A DNA stretch of 64,000 nucleotides, taken from contig NC_053491.1 in NCBI RefSeq assembly GCF_905171775.1, positions 140,769,983 through 140,833,982 on the forward strand, written 5' to 3'. Shown here piece by piece: positions 34,827 to 45,713 of this stretch. Numbering within the stretch: position 1 is the first letter of the stretch; each line of letters begins with the position of its first letter. Position numbers and translations under genes: made by a program. The notes under the pieces are model-generated. The model made no database searches. It was not told where the DNA came from and was given only the letters and a program-made list of their open reading frames with translations. The DNA comes from Rana temporaria (lineage: Eukaryota > Chordata > Amphibia > Anura > Ranidae).

Positions 34827-36898
34827 AAGAAGAAAAATGTTACTGCGCTGATCTAATTATCCAGAGGTATTTAATCTCTGGGAATATGGACATAAGTGAA
34901 ATGTCAGGGCCACAATGTACCCAATCTTAAATGTGAATAACCTGAATACAAACAATAAAAAATATAAGAAATATATGAGTCATACAAATGTGACACAGTG
35001 ATTTCAAACTTAAATCATATATCATATCTAGATCAGTGTGTCAGCATACAATCCATATGCCACAGTGCTTCTATGAGAAAAATGGCTGTTGTTGCTGCTA
35101 CTGACCAACCAAATAGTGAAAACAATACGAAAGATATTACAAAAAAATTATATATATATATGTGTGTGTATAAAACACAATATGCAGTATGCCAACTGCA
35201 CCGTGAGTTGTCCAATAACCGATATTGGAACAAAATAAAATAAATATCAATAAAAGTGAAATAATTATCAAACAACCATACAAATGTGCAATGTGCTGGC
35301 TGCACTTAAAAATAGTCCAAATGACAGGCAATCTTGCTCTTATACAATAGGTTCCAGCAAACACAAGGTTCAATATTGGTAATGCTGTGTACAGGAAAGT
35401 GCTGCTATCTCTTCCACCCGACAAAGATGTGCCACCATCACCAATGGTTAAAATAAACACTCACCAGACCCCAGATATTATTAGGCTCCAAAGTGGTGTC
35501 TTTTCTTTGTTGGTCAGTGGGTGTTGCCTCCTTTTCCCTTTTACAAGGTGTCATCAATTCCTCAAAAACAAGGGGCTCATCATGGTGTAGTATATTAAAA
35601 TATGTATTTATTTAAAAAAGGTAAAAAAATATAACACTTACAATATAAAGTGCCTCTGACCGGCACTGAGTGTCTTTGGCAGCGTCAACCGTTAAAAGCC
35701 GCTGACCAGCATTTAAGTGGCGTCCTAAGAGGTGTGCTTGCCCCGCTGTGCTCTGCATGTATTGCTACAAGGGGTCCGTGCGCGCTGGTGTGCTGCACCC
35801 TCAATGTGTGTGTCCAAACAGCCAGGGTGCAGCACACCAGCGCGCACAGACCCCTTGTAGCAATACATGCGGAGCACAGCGGGGCAAGCACACCTCTTAG
35901 GACGCCACTTAAATGCTGGTCAGCGGCTTTTAACGGTTGACACTGCCAAAGACACTCAGTGCCGGTCAGAGGCACTTTATATTGTAAGTGTTATATTTTT
36001 TTACCTTTTTTAAATAAATACATATTTTAATATACTACACCATGATGAGCCCCTTGTTTTTGAGGAATTGATGACACCTTGTAAAAGGGAAAAGGAGGCA
36101 ACACCCACTGACCAACAAAGAAAAGACACCACTTTGGAGCCTAATAATATCTGGGGTCTGGTGAGTGTTGATTTTAACCATTGGTGATGGTGGCACATCT
36201 TTGTCGGGTGGAAGAGATAGCGGCACTTTCCTGTACACAGCATTACCAATATTAAACCTTGTGTTTGCTGGAACCTATTGTATAAGAGCAAGATTGCCTG
36301 TCATTTGGACTATTTTTAAGTGCAGCCAGCACATTGCACATTTGTATGGTTGTTTGATAATTATTTCACTTTTATTGATATTTATTTTATTTTGTTCCAA
36401 TATCGGTTATTGGAAAACTCACAGTGCAGTTGGCATACTGCATATTGTGTTTTATACACACATATATATATATAATTTTTTTGTAATATCTTTCGTATTG
36501 TTTTCACTATTTGGTTGGTCAGTAGCAGCAACAACAGCCATTTTTCTCATAGAAGCACTGTGGCATATGGATTGTATGCTGACACACTGATCTAGATATG
36601 ATATATGATTTAAGTTTGAAATCACTGTGTCACATTTGTATGACTCATATATTTCTTATATTTTTTATTGTTTGTATTCAGGTTATTCACATTTAAGATT
36701 GGGTACATTGTGGCCCTGACATTTCACTTATGTCCATATTCCCAGAGATTAAATACCTCTGGATAATTAGATCAGCGCAGTAACATTTTTCTTCTTAGAG
36801 CACTATTGACCCCCACTAAGGGCACACAGTACTGCAGCAGATCACGGTTCACATTTATTTATTTATTTCCTTTTGCGCCGGTGACACTCACAACCAAT
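34827..36898. mobile_element. 2-kb near-perfect palindromic insertion with 16-bp target duplication
   Basis: Left arm about 34827-35800, right arm about 35824-36796, loop of ~24 bp around TCAATGTGTGTGTCC. The arms are close to identical over ~970 bp. A 94-bp single-copy tail follows (36797-36898, ending CTCACAACCAA). The sequence TGTCTGCTGTGACTTA occurs on both sides (34811-34826 and 36899-36914), while the related hAT copy at 7302-7330 has it once. A long duplication points to target-primed insertion. Class uncertain; Penelope-like is one possibility. Confidence 0.88.
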
Positions 36899-37261
36899 TG
36901 TCTGCTGTGACTTATCTGCAGTTCCCGCACTGTCAAACTTGCTGCATTTTTAGACGTTTAGGTCACGCTTTTAAAAACATAGTGCGTTTGTGTGTGCAAG
37001 AACTGCAGGTAAGTAGCATGGTGCAAAAGCAGAATGGATTTCAAGGCAACTGTATTTTTAAAATGCTGAATGCACCTTTTTTCTGCAGAAAAACAAAGGC
37101 ATGGCAGCCCATTCAAATCAATGGGCTGCTGTACCTGCACAAATGAGGACCGCCAAAACACATACATGTGAACCAGCCAGGCCCAAAATAAGCTGGAGGG
37201 GGGCCCAAAAAAAATGTTTGCCCAGGGCCCCAACCATATTAAAGACGGCCCTGGCTGCATG

Positions 37262-37380
37262 TACAGTAAATATCTCCCAAACAGTGCATGTTTAAGAGAT
37301 ATTTACAGTATCTATAGGTAAGCCTTATTATAGGCTTACCTATAGGTAAAATTAATGTATGAGAGTTTACTCCCACTTTA
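37262..37380. mobile_element. Fragment of TTGTAAACC-type MITE
   Basis: Contains AGGTAAGCCTTATTATAGGC followed by TTACCTATAGG and ends ACTCCCACTTTAAA, matching the right half of 29892-30338. Confidence 0.65.
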
Positions 37381-37967
37381 AATAACAATTTTATGCTTCA
37401 GAAAATTCTGCAACTATTTCCCACATTAAATCAGTAAATCGGACAGCAGTATAATTCTACTTCAGATAAATTTCAAATGAAATGAAAGGGCACCACCCAG
37501 TGGTTACAAGATGATTTACATGTACTGCATATTTCTGACATGTTACAAGCTGGTGTTCTTTGTTTGCTTTATACACATCGTTGTTGTAAATATAGATATT
37601 TTCTGTGTTCCCACATGGTTTTAAGTTAGTCTTTTGCAGCCCTCTTTTGGGATGGTCGGGTTCGTTAAGACAAATGTTCCTCCCCACACAGGATTTTATG
37701 CTAAATATGTATTGTAGGTAAATAAAATGGCTTTCAGCTGTCCCTGATTTCTAGGGACTGTTCCCGATTTGGAACAAAGTTCCTCTTTCCTCCTCATTTG
37801 TCCTTCATATTGGTCTGTCTATATAGTTGTATATAAAATGTACTATTTATCTTTAAAAAAGTGTTTCCCAATGCTAAACCTTTTATCCAATATCTAAATT
37901 GCTGCATTTGTAAATGTCAAAAGCCAGTATAAAGGAATAGTAGAGGTAAAAAAAAAGCACCTGTGGG
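37381..37967. other. Gene-free spacer
   Basis: 37735-37800 (GTCCCTGATTTCTAGGGAC, CCTCTTTCCTCC) is a dispersed repeat edge. Otherwise nothing recognised. Confidence 0.4.
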
Positions 37968-38258
37968 CTTAAAGCAGAGGTTCACCCAAAAATCAACTTT
38001 CTGCCATTAGATCCTGCATACTGCTGACATCTGCAGTATGCTGGTTTTTTTTTTTTGTACTTATCGTTTTATCAGCCGTTGTTATCTGGCTCCGAGCGGG
38101 GATTTCTGCGGGGAATAGGCGTTCCTAAGCCAAGCGGATTTGATTGACGGGCTGCTAAAGCGCGTCACGCCTTCCAAAAATACCCGAAGTGTCACTCGAG
38201 TGTTTACGGCGCTATACGGCACCTGCGCCTGCCGTGTAGAGCTGACTGCGCAGGCATG
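37968..38258. mobile_element. Half of a TTAAAGCRGAGGTTCACCC MITE
   Basis: Starts TTAAAGCAGAGGTTCACCC and follows the left arm of 18540-19070 (GGCGTTCCTA, TTGACG, GCGCTATACGGC). The right half is absent; a different repeat begins at about 38259. Confidence 0.7.
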
Positions 38259-38405
38259 ACTAAGGCATGACTAAGCACTAGTTTCAGTGTGAAACGCGTC
38301 AGCAGTCGGGTTTTATTTTATGTTGCTGTGACTTGTAGTGCTGTCCTTTTTTTAATAAAGGCTACAACTTGTTCAGAGTGCGGCTGTCCAGAAACAGTTT
38401 TTGTT
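38259..38405 (+). mobile_element. Retroelement terminal fragment with degenerate hammerhead-like motif
   Basis: Contains ATGACTAAG, then CACT and AGTG pairing across AGTTTC, then TGAAACGCGTC (38268-38300). That order resembles the stem II and GAAAC part of hammerhead motifs reported in Penelope-like terminal repeats. The CUGAUGA core is not intact. An AATAAAG signal lies at 38354. Similar block at 43015-43110. Confidence 0.35.
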
Positions 38406-39823
38406 CCTGCTTTCCTAATGATATGATGTTAGCTATGAAGACAGACACATATGCTCGTAAACAATATATTATTTATTTCCCAAGAAAATAGGAATATCAC
38501 ATACTAACAGCAGATATCTATAGAGCCCATAACAATAATAAAACAGTACATATACTTAACACGTCCTCTAGGTAGAATCCTTGATGGCTGAGCTCAGATG
38601 TTAAAAGAGAGGGCTAAGCCTCATGGCTTAGGCCCAATCCAGGATTCCATGAGGCTCTCAAGATGGCATAGAGAGCCAACAGGCTCCAGCAAAGGCCTTC
38701 AGCAAAAGAGAAAGAGCTCTCTGTTGAAAACCCTTTTTACAAAACTCAGTCATAACTCATTCAAACTCCCCCCATTGCCAGTCCTACTTGCTTTTGGACC
38801 AATCAGTGTTCACATGACAATTCTCCTAAATAGATTATATTACTGACTGTCCTGCCATACTTGACCTCTGGGGGGCAGTATTGCCCATATCATCTCCAAT
38901 AGCTTGCTGTCCTTTGATCATTGCCATTACTTGTTTGCGGAGGGGCTAATCAAGGAATCTCGCAGACAGACTGGAGCCGCTAGTATCATGTAAATTTAGA
39001 GGCTTAATTGGCTACATTCCAACCTGGGGGGGGGCATCCTGTCCTCCAGGAAACTGCAAGCATCAGCCTGGCTGACCGCTGGGAATGAAAACAGATGTGT
39101 AAAAAATCCAGAAATTATATTAATTCATGTTGCCTTCCAAAATATGCCAAATGGACCATCTTACATTTTCAAATTATGAAACTCTAATCCCCAAAAATAT
39201 AGTATAATATATTATAATGGATGTTTCCCATAAAGATTAAAATTAAGAGGACATCTAGTGGCCAGGAACAGGTAAAACATTATGACGATACACTTTTATG
39301 ATAATAATCATATTTCTATGAGAGCGCAGACAAGTTCCTAGTCTTTTGGCAGGATCTTTTTAGTATTTCTAAGACTTATTTTAAGTCTCATGAGAAGCAG
39401 CTCTTTTATTTCATTCAAATTTTTTTAAATTTTTATTTCAGTTTGTACCACATTTATTTCACTTTATAATCTTTTTTGATTACACATTCAAAATATTGTG
39501 TTTGTTTGCGTGGGTGTGGGATATTAGATTTACTCTCATACTTTGGATGACAATTACTCATGAAACACTGTAAATTTGTATTATTTTTTTGAGACAGATA
39601 GAGCTTTCTTTTGGTGGTACGTAACCACCTCTACGTTTTTTTTTTGTGAAAAAAATACCAAAAAGTTTGGAAGAATAACACTTTTTTCTTGGTTTTGCAA
39701 ATAAATACCCTTTCTTCATAAATTTAGGGCAACAATATATTCTGCTGCATTTCTTTGGATACAATAACCCAAATCAGTGTATATTATTTAGTCTGTGTGA
39801 AAGTTATAGAGTCTACAGACTAT

Positions 39824-39895
<72 letters not shown>

Positions 39896-40116
39896 CATAA
39901 GGACACTTACCTGTGCAGGGAGCCCATGATGTCGGCCCACCGAGGCCGATCTGTCCTTTGGATCCGGTGCAGGCACTGCCATTTCTTTTTTTCAATTCTT
40001 TATTTTGATATTTTTTCCTTTTACAAAAATAATCATAATACATCTTTACAGATAGAGCATCTTATACAACAATTCTACTTATTTTACTCTTATACACTTT
40101 TCATTTTAGATTTACC
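38406..40116. other. Gene-free region with old repeats
   Basis: 38570-39060 is a mid-complexity repeat (CTAAGCCTCATGGCTTAGG palindrome at 38612-38630) that I could not name. 39595-39700 resembles the TAGAGCTTTCTTTTGGTGGT part of the MITE at 49712. An (AT)n microsatellite lies at 39826-39892. No gene. Confidence 0.45.
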
Positions 40117-40651
40117 TTAAAGCGGAGTTCCACCCGATTTCAACACATGAGCTCATTAATATTGCACCCTATAATACATGTGAAAACTGAGGTTGTTGTT
40201 TTTTCTTTGTGTACAGTACCTGAGTATTCCGACTGCTTCCTGTCTCTCCTAAGTGCGGGTAGTCTGCAGGTAGTTCGTAACTTCCTGTAACCGCTGTGTT
40301 TCCTGGGAGCTTTTGTCATTGCTCCCAGGAGTCATTGCAGTGCCTTGTTGTTAGCTATCACGGGATTTGGTTAGCAGTAGGTGACGCGATCACAACAAAC
40401 GGAGGGCGGAGGAGCATGCGCGGGAATGAGCGGCGAACATTCACTGCAACAAGGAAATGAGTGCTTGTGGGCTTCTCATGCCCACAAGCAAAATGGAAAT
40501 CGCGGGACGACGAGAATATAAGTTATTGTTCTAGATGAAATCGGAAAGCGGCGGACTTGAGACATTAAAATCAGTGAGTACTATTTATGTTAGCCATAAA
40601 TATATTAATGACAAAAAAAACAGTAAAAAAACTGTGGGAGATCCGCTTTAA
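40117..40651. mobile_element. MITE with TTAAAGCGGAGTTCCACCC ends
   Basis: Tips TTAAAGCGGAGTTCCACCC and GGGAGATCCGCTTTAA. The interior palindrome TTTCCTGGGAGCTTTTGTC / GCTCCCAGGA and GAGCATGCGCGGGAATGAG are present. The right tip was duplicated by the SINE that follows. Confidence 0.8.
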
Positions 40652-41162
40652 GTAATTTTTTTTTTTTTAGTGTATTTTTGTGCGTGTACTCGAGAGAGGA
40701 GCCGGACTGCAGGAGTTGGGAGTAGGCAGGCCTCCCCCAGAGGCAATCTGCCACCTTTCTCCATGCCCCCGGGTGGCAATGGCGGGTGTGTGAGGGGGTC
40801 CTCCCACACAGCCCGCCCTACCTGCTCCGCTTTGAAGCCCAACGGGGCAGAGGGACTCCCTATAAGGGAGTGAGAGGATTAGCCCGCTCAACCAGCCCCA
40901 TTAGTCCTTCGCCTCTCTTTTAGAGACCGCGTGGTCAATGTGCGTGCATGTTAACCCAATTTAGAGTGCGTGTGTAGGTGTGGTGGTTTTTGTGAGAGGG
41001 GGGTGGGCGTACTAAGCACAGGCTTACCTTGCATAGCACACCCACCGGGAGCCGGGCTGAGACCACCAAACTCAATTCACATGAAGCCGAGACCGGGATC
41101 CGAACCTCGAGCTGCAGAGGTGAATGGCTTGTCAGCGCAGTGCCAATCGCGTTGAGCCACCA
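40652..41162 (-). mobile_element. tRNA-derived SINE with 14-bp target duplication
   Basis: On the minus strand the 5' end at 41162 reads TGGTGGCTCAACGCGATTGG (A-box-like), and GGTTCGGATCCC (B-box-like) follows about 45 bases later. The 3' end has an A14 tail plus TTAC (plus-strand T run 40656-40668). GAGATCCGCTTTAA occurs at both sides (40638-40651 and 41163-41176). The body of ~400 bp between promoter and tail was not matched to a LINE tail. Confidence 0.8.
41090..41155 (-). promoter_or_regulatory. Pol III internal promoter of the SINE (A and B boxes)
   Basis: A box near 41155-41141 (TGGCTCAACGCGATTGG) and B box near 41102-41091 (GGTTCGGATCCC), spaced as in tRNA genes. The tRNA-like fold is degenerate, so this is a SINE head and not a tRNA gene. 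Confidence 0.6.
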
Positions 41163-41299
41163 GAGATCCGCTTTAATCACTCTTTACCAGAACAAGAAAC
41201 TTTTAAATTCTCCTATCCCTAATTTCTCCTTTATCATTAAACTTATTTAGTTTTGATCTATTCTTATACTATATCTTTGTTACTTTACTATCCACCTAG

Positions 41300-41890
41300 C
41301 ACATTCCCTAGATACCCCCCTCCCCCCCAAGAAATAAATAAACCTGAGATACCGGTTTAATCTTAGGACAGTTAAATAATAAGCAAATATGTAAAAAAAA
41401 AAAAAAGTTCCTCCCTTTGTCCCCCCCCCACTCCCTGTATGCAACATAGGGAGCCCAGATCTGTTGGTACTTATCCTCCTGCTCTTTCATACACATAGTT
41501 AGATTTTCCATTTGTTGGACTTCTGTTATTTTTGCCATCCATTGTGCTTTAATTGGAGAGACATTGCTTTTCCAGAGAGCTGGGATACATGATTTCGCCA
41601 TTGTAAGCAAATGTCTCAGCAATGAATTTTTATATTTTTCAGTCGAAAGAGGGATGTCAAAAAGCAGGCAGGCGTCTGGGTTATCTCCAAGAGACACATC
41701 AATGATTTCTTCCACTGAGACTATTTTCCAGAAATTCTTTATTTCTGGGCATTCCCAGAAAATGTGCATCATAGTGCCAAAAGTTCCTTGACAATGCCAA
41801 CACAGGTTGGATACCTGTGGATATATATGATTCAATACTTCTATACCACCTGCTCAAAATCTTATTGCCATTTATCACTGCCATTTCTAA
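41300..41890 (-). pseudogene. L1-type ORF2p C-terminal fragment
   Basis: The frame 41835-41308 encodes 175 residues with the L1 ORF2 C-terminal zinc-knuckle-like pattern: LCWHC, then about ten residues, then HIFWECP. It also has LLTMAKSCIPALWKS and WMAKITEVQQMENLTM, as in vertebrate L1 tails. Upstream, NGNKILSRWY and (in another frame) the SNLCWHC part are separated by a frameshift near 41830. The RT and endonuclease domains are missing, so it is a 5'-truncated dead copy. The sequence 41890-42060 upstream (CAGGGTGTCATTTCCTCC) belongs to another repeat. Confidence 0.85.
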
Positions 41891-42109
41891 TTCAGGGAAA
41901 TCGGGGAAGCCTGAAGGCTCCACTGCCAGTTTCCTACTACGCATGCACGAGTCACACAGCGCTTTCTGAATGGCCCCTTTTGTCTTCTGGGACACACACA
42001 GGTCCCAGAAGGCAGTGGAGGAGCAGGAGGAAATGACACCCTGGGCCATGGCGAGATAGAACTGAAGTACACTCAGTACTACAGAAAAGGCAAGAAAGAA
42101 GAAAAAAAA

Positions 42110-42985
42110 AGTTATCCAAAAACGTTATCCAAATCTAAGTATTGTATTGCCTCATAACTCCATTTACTTGTAAGTTTAATGCCATATCGGTTGTTGTTCA
42201 TATGGGTCATGAAAGAATGCAAGTCCTCAACTGACCCCTCCCATAAGAAAAACAGGTCGTCAATATACCTCCGATATAGCCTTAACTGTGGCCATTTTTC
42301 TGTAAAAATGTCCTCATCTATTCAAAAAAAATTGGCTACACTAGGGGCATATTTTGCTCTCATAGCCACCCCTTTGACTTGATTATAAAAATCACCTCCG
42401 TACCAAATGAAGTTATTAGACATTTTCAGTCCTTCAATTTAAAAATGCTACTTGGCTTTGTTTCAAACTGGTATGTCTATGCAGAGACCATTTTACAGCG
42501 TCCAACGCATCATTCTGTTATATGTTGGTATAAAGGGATTCAACATCCACTGTTACCAGCAGAATAGGTCCCTCTACATCAACATCCAGCAATAATCTTT
42601 TCAATTCCTTCCCATCCCTCAGAAAGGCTCTACCCTTTGCTGCCATTGGTTGAAAAAAGGTGTCCAAATACCAAATATTCACCAATGCGGGAAAACAGGG
42701 AATTGACCCCACTAATGACCGGTCTCCCTGGAGGGGTTATTTTATTTTTATGCATCTTGGGTAATTGGTACATTACTGGTATTTTAGGGGCTCTCAAGTT
42801 CAGATATTTCGCCTGTTTTTTATCTAAAATTTATTTTTTAATACTCCTTTTTAACCATTCCTCTAATTTCTTTTTGAGTTTCAAAGTTGGATTTCCCGGT
42901 AGTTTCACATACGTATCCCTGTCTCCGAAGAACTTGTTCATTGTTCATTGACATATCAGAATTTCATTGAATTTCATTGTTAGGT
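42110..42985 (-). pseudogene. Penelope-like element reverse transcriptase, decayed
   Basis: On the minus strand, from high to low coordinates: FFGDRDTYVKLPGNPTL, then KIPVMYQLPKMHKN and PPGRPVISG, then LLVTVDVESLYTNI (42560-42518), GVAMRAKYAPSVANFF (near 42360) and YRRYIDDLFFLWEGS (near 42265), with ending NNNRYGIKLTSKW. These are the ordered RT motifs of Penelope-like elements, including the catalytic YIDD. Several stops and frameshifts (after IKK, after YTNI, after NFF) break it. The GIY-YIG endonuclease domain that would follow is not seen. It could not work as an enzyme. Confidence 0.85.
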
Positions 42986-43009
42986 TTGGCGCCGACCCAT
43001 TTTTTCCAC

Positions 43010-43125
43010 ATTATAGCTATGACTAAGCACTGTTGAGAGTGTGAATTGTGTCAGCTTTCTTTTCCTGTACCCTGCTGTGGTTTGCACTTTTGTCATTTTG
43101 CACAATAAAGTTTTTTTTTATTGGA
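43010..43125 (+). mobile_element. Retroelement terminal fragment similar to 38259-38405
   Basis: ATGACTAAGCACTGTTGAGA followed by GTGTGAATTGTGTCAGC repeats the order seen at 38268-38300. AATAAAG follows at about 43103. It lies beside the Penelope-like RT but on the opposite strand, which could reflect an inverted terminal repeat. Confidence 0.35.
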
Positions 43126-43996
43126 GTTTGACTGACCAGTTCCCTCTTCTAATTACTACATGCTTAGCCTGCACCTGTTTGCTTCCTTCCGCTATGAGGT
43201 GAGTGCCATTTCTATACATCTACCTGGAGTGGTGATCCCTTCCCTCATTTTGAATAAGCAGTTAAACTTTCTTTACCAATCCTCAGGAAGGAAGTTGTTG
43301 AATTAGAAAGAGTTCAACAAAAGGCTGTTCCTTTAGACCCCTTTCATACCGCTGGCTTTCACACTGAGACTGCGGGGGAGTAGTTTTTCAGGCGCTCTAC
43401 AAGCGCTATTTTTCCCCCAGTGTGAAAGGGGTCTTAGGACTGAGAAAAACTGACCTAAAGCAATGGTGATTGGCCTGTTCATTACTGTCCCCCTTAAAAA
43501 ACCTGTGTGAACACACCACCAGTGCTTTTGATAGTGTAGCTAGCTACCTTTGTGTGCTCCTGCTTGACACGGCTGATATCTAAGTATGACTAATACTGTG
43601 TTCTGACCCTGCTCTCCATTGCTACACTGATCTACTTGTGTATGACCCGGCTTGTTTAGACTACGCTTTGCCTGACCCTTCTGTGTTACCAGACACACCA
43701 TTACAACTCAGCTATCCTGACCTGCTGCTGCTACACACCAGTCTCCTGCTGTTCCACCGACATCTGCAATGATGCATCAGAGGTACCAGTCAGCCTTCTC
43801 TTTTTACAGTCCTGCTTATGGTATGTGCTAATTTTACTGAAGTGTTTTACCTGCTATCTAATTCATGACCTGACAAGGGCAACAAAATTAATAAGGAGGA
43901 TGGAGGACCTCAGCTACGAGGAGCAATAGCAATTACAGTTATTCACTCTGGAGAAGAGGTGTGTAAGAGAGGATATGATTACAATGTACAAATATA
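43126..43996. other. Interrupted dispersed repeat, no gene
   Basis: 43258-43330 and 43860-43996 (TTCACTCTGGAGAAGAGG, GATATGATTACAATGTAC) are two parts of a common mid-repetitive sequence split by foreign DNA that includes an ACCCCTTTCATACCGC MITE-like piece. The repeat resumes at 44350-44620. Confidence 0.45.
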
Positions 43997-44349
43997 TTAA
44001 AGTGGTTGTAAAGGCAGAAGTTTTTTTTTAATGCATTTAAATAAAAAGCCTTCCATGTGCAGCAGCCCCCCTAGCTGAGACAGCAGCACAGCGCCAAAGT
44101 CAGTCAGCCAATGTGGAGGGAAAGGTGGCAGGCCCCAGCCAGGTCTCTGTGTCTGAATGGACACAGAGAGCTGTGGCTCGGTTCAGGTGCCCCCATAGCA
44201 AACTGCTTGCTGTGGGGGCACTCAACAGAAGGGACCTGAGAAGAAGAGGATCTGGGCTGCTCTGTGCAAAACAACTTCACAGAGCAGGTAAATATATTAT
44301 GTTTGTTATTTTTAACAAAAAAAAAAAAGAGACTTTACAATCACCTTAA
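43997..44349. mobile_element. MITE with TTAAAGTGGTTGTAAAGG ends
   Basis: Tips TTAAAGTGGTTGTAAAGG and CTTTACAATCACCTTAAAG. It is inserted in the dispersed repeat described at 43126-43996. Confidence 0.75.
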
Positions 44350-45713
44350 AGGTGAATCCAGCAACTGTGATAAACCGTTTACTCTAAGGTCCGTGAAGAG
44401 GACTGTTAGATCAGAGAAAGTGTGGAACTCTCTCCCCCAGGAATTTGTACTACCTGAAAGTGTTGACAAATCCAAAAAACACATTAAGAGGTCTTTCTCT
44501 GGATGCAGAATCTACAGGGCTATATAATTTGTTAGAGAATAAAAATATCATGCAAACAAGTTGAATTGGATGGGCATGTGTCTGTTTTGCAACCTTAAAA
44601 AGTATGTAACTATAACCCCCACAGGCAGGTGTAGGGGACCCCCTAAACAGTTTTTTGTGTGTGTAGGGGATTGTGCATTTTAAATTTAAATGCTCACTGC
44701 AAAACAATGTTAAAAAAAAATGTAATTGCCTCTCCTCTTTCCACAGTCATTACTCTCCTTTGTAGATAATTGTACTATAACTGCCTGTGCCATGTGTGTA
44801 AGATGGGGGCCTACACTTCCTCTACATATGATGTAATGTTATCATCTGGTTAACATGTACAATGACGTTGGCTCATTGTTCTACATTGTCTCTCATGCAA
44901 TGTTTGTTATTATCTACTTAAAATAAATAAAAAAATATTGGAAAAAAAATGTATTTGCCTTTACTCTTTGCCTGTCTCCCTGATGGGTCCCCTATCTACT
45001 CCCAGGCTCCATAAAACCATTGGTAGCTCATTTCCATACAGGAGTGAAAAAACACTATTTTCACAGCAGCAAGGAAAGATGTGGGGATTGTTTATTGGGA
45101 TTTTTTTTTGCCAGGCTCCCAGGGGGGGGTCCAAATGGCCTAAAGGTATAACAATAAATCTAATAAACATTTTACAAAGCACCGTTTTTTAATATCTACC
45201 GTGGCCCCTTGCCTACATGGGCTTTATCCTGGAAAAGGCTTAGAGTGTTTAGAGTGCTTAGAGTTAGATTTTTTTGATTGCTGTAATCCTTTCTCACCAC
45301 AATGTGTATGGTTATACTGTCTCATTGGTTCCCAAGCTCTATTCAATAAAAGCCATGTTTTTTCTGCACTGATGGTGGTCAAATAACCTGAAACAACAGT
45401 ATGCAGTTTGAAATAAATGGTTCTATATTATTAGCTATATTTGTACTTTACACCTGTGGAATACACTTGAGGATATGTGATGGAAACAGACATATGAATA
45501 CCTTCTGTTTTAGGAAAGGCTTTACTATGCATATTTAAATAGACATATGCATTCTTCAAAAAACTAAATTATATACCATTTAAATAACACAATAAATGCT
45601 ACATTAATTCTTAAGTAAGTAAGTGTCTTAAATGAACTGGCGGGTGAACAGTTCCTAAATTGTTACTTCTATGTGGCAATCTGTGAGCTGTGCCAGACTT
45701 CTATCACTTAAAG
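44350..45713. other. Gene-free spacer with dispersed repeat tail
   Basis: 44350-44620 (GTGTGGAACTCTCTCCC, GAATTGGATGGGCATGTGTC) completes the split repeat. 44700-45713 is AT-rich with no recognised feature. Confidence 0.45.

Larger units (their letters stand above)
33349..37253 (+). mobile_element. hAT-type element with internal VNTR, copy B
   Basis: Tips CAGGGCTGTCTTTACC (33349) and TTAAAGACGGCCCTG (ending 37253), with a perfect 8-bp duplication GCTGCATG at 33341-33348 and 37254-37261. Its sequence matches copy A (6946-8952) read backwards: VNTR, CTTCCCGAGGCTGACTTC, CATGGCATGGGG and GGGCCTGGCTGG blocks. It is longer because of a 2-kb insertion at 34827-36898. Confidence 0.92.

Noticed and set aside
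35650..35975. Two 96-codon frames with nearly the same peptide on opposite strands
   Set aside because: A direct result of the 2-kb palindrome: each arm gives the same translation. No domain.
41090..41162. tRNA gene
   Set aside because: A and B boxes are present but the cloverleaf is degenerate and a ~400-bp body with A tail and target duplication follows, so it is a SINE.
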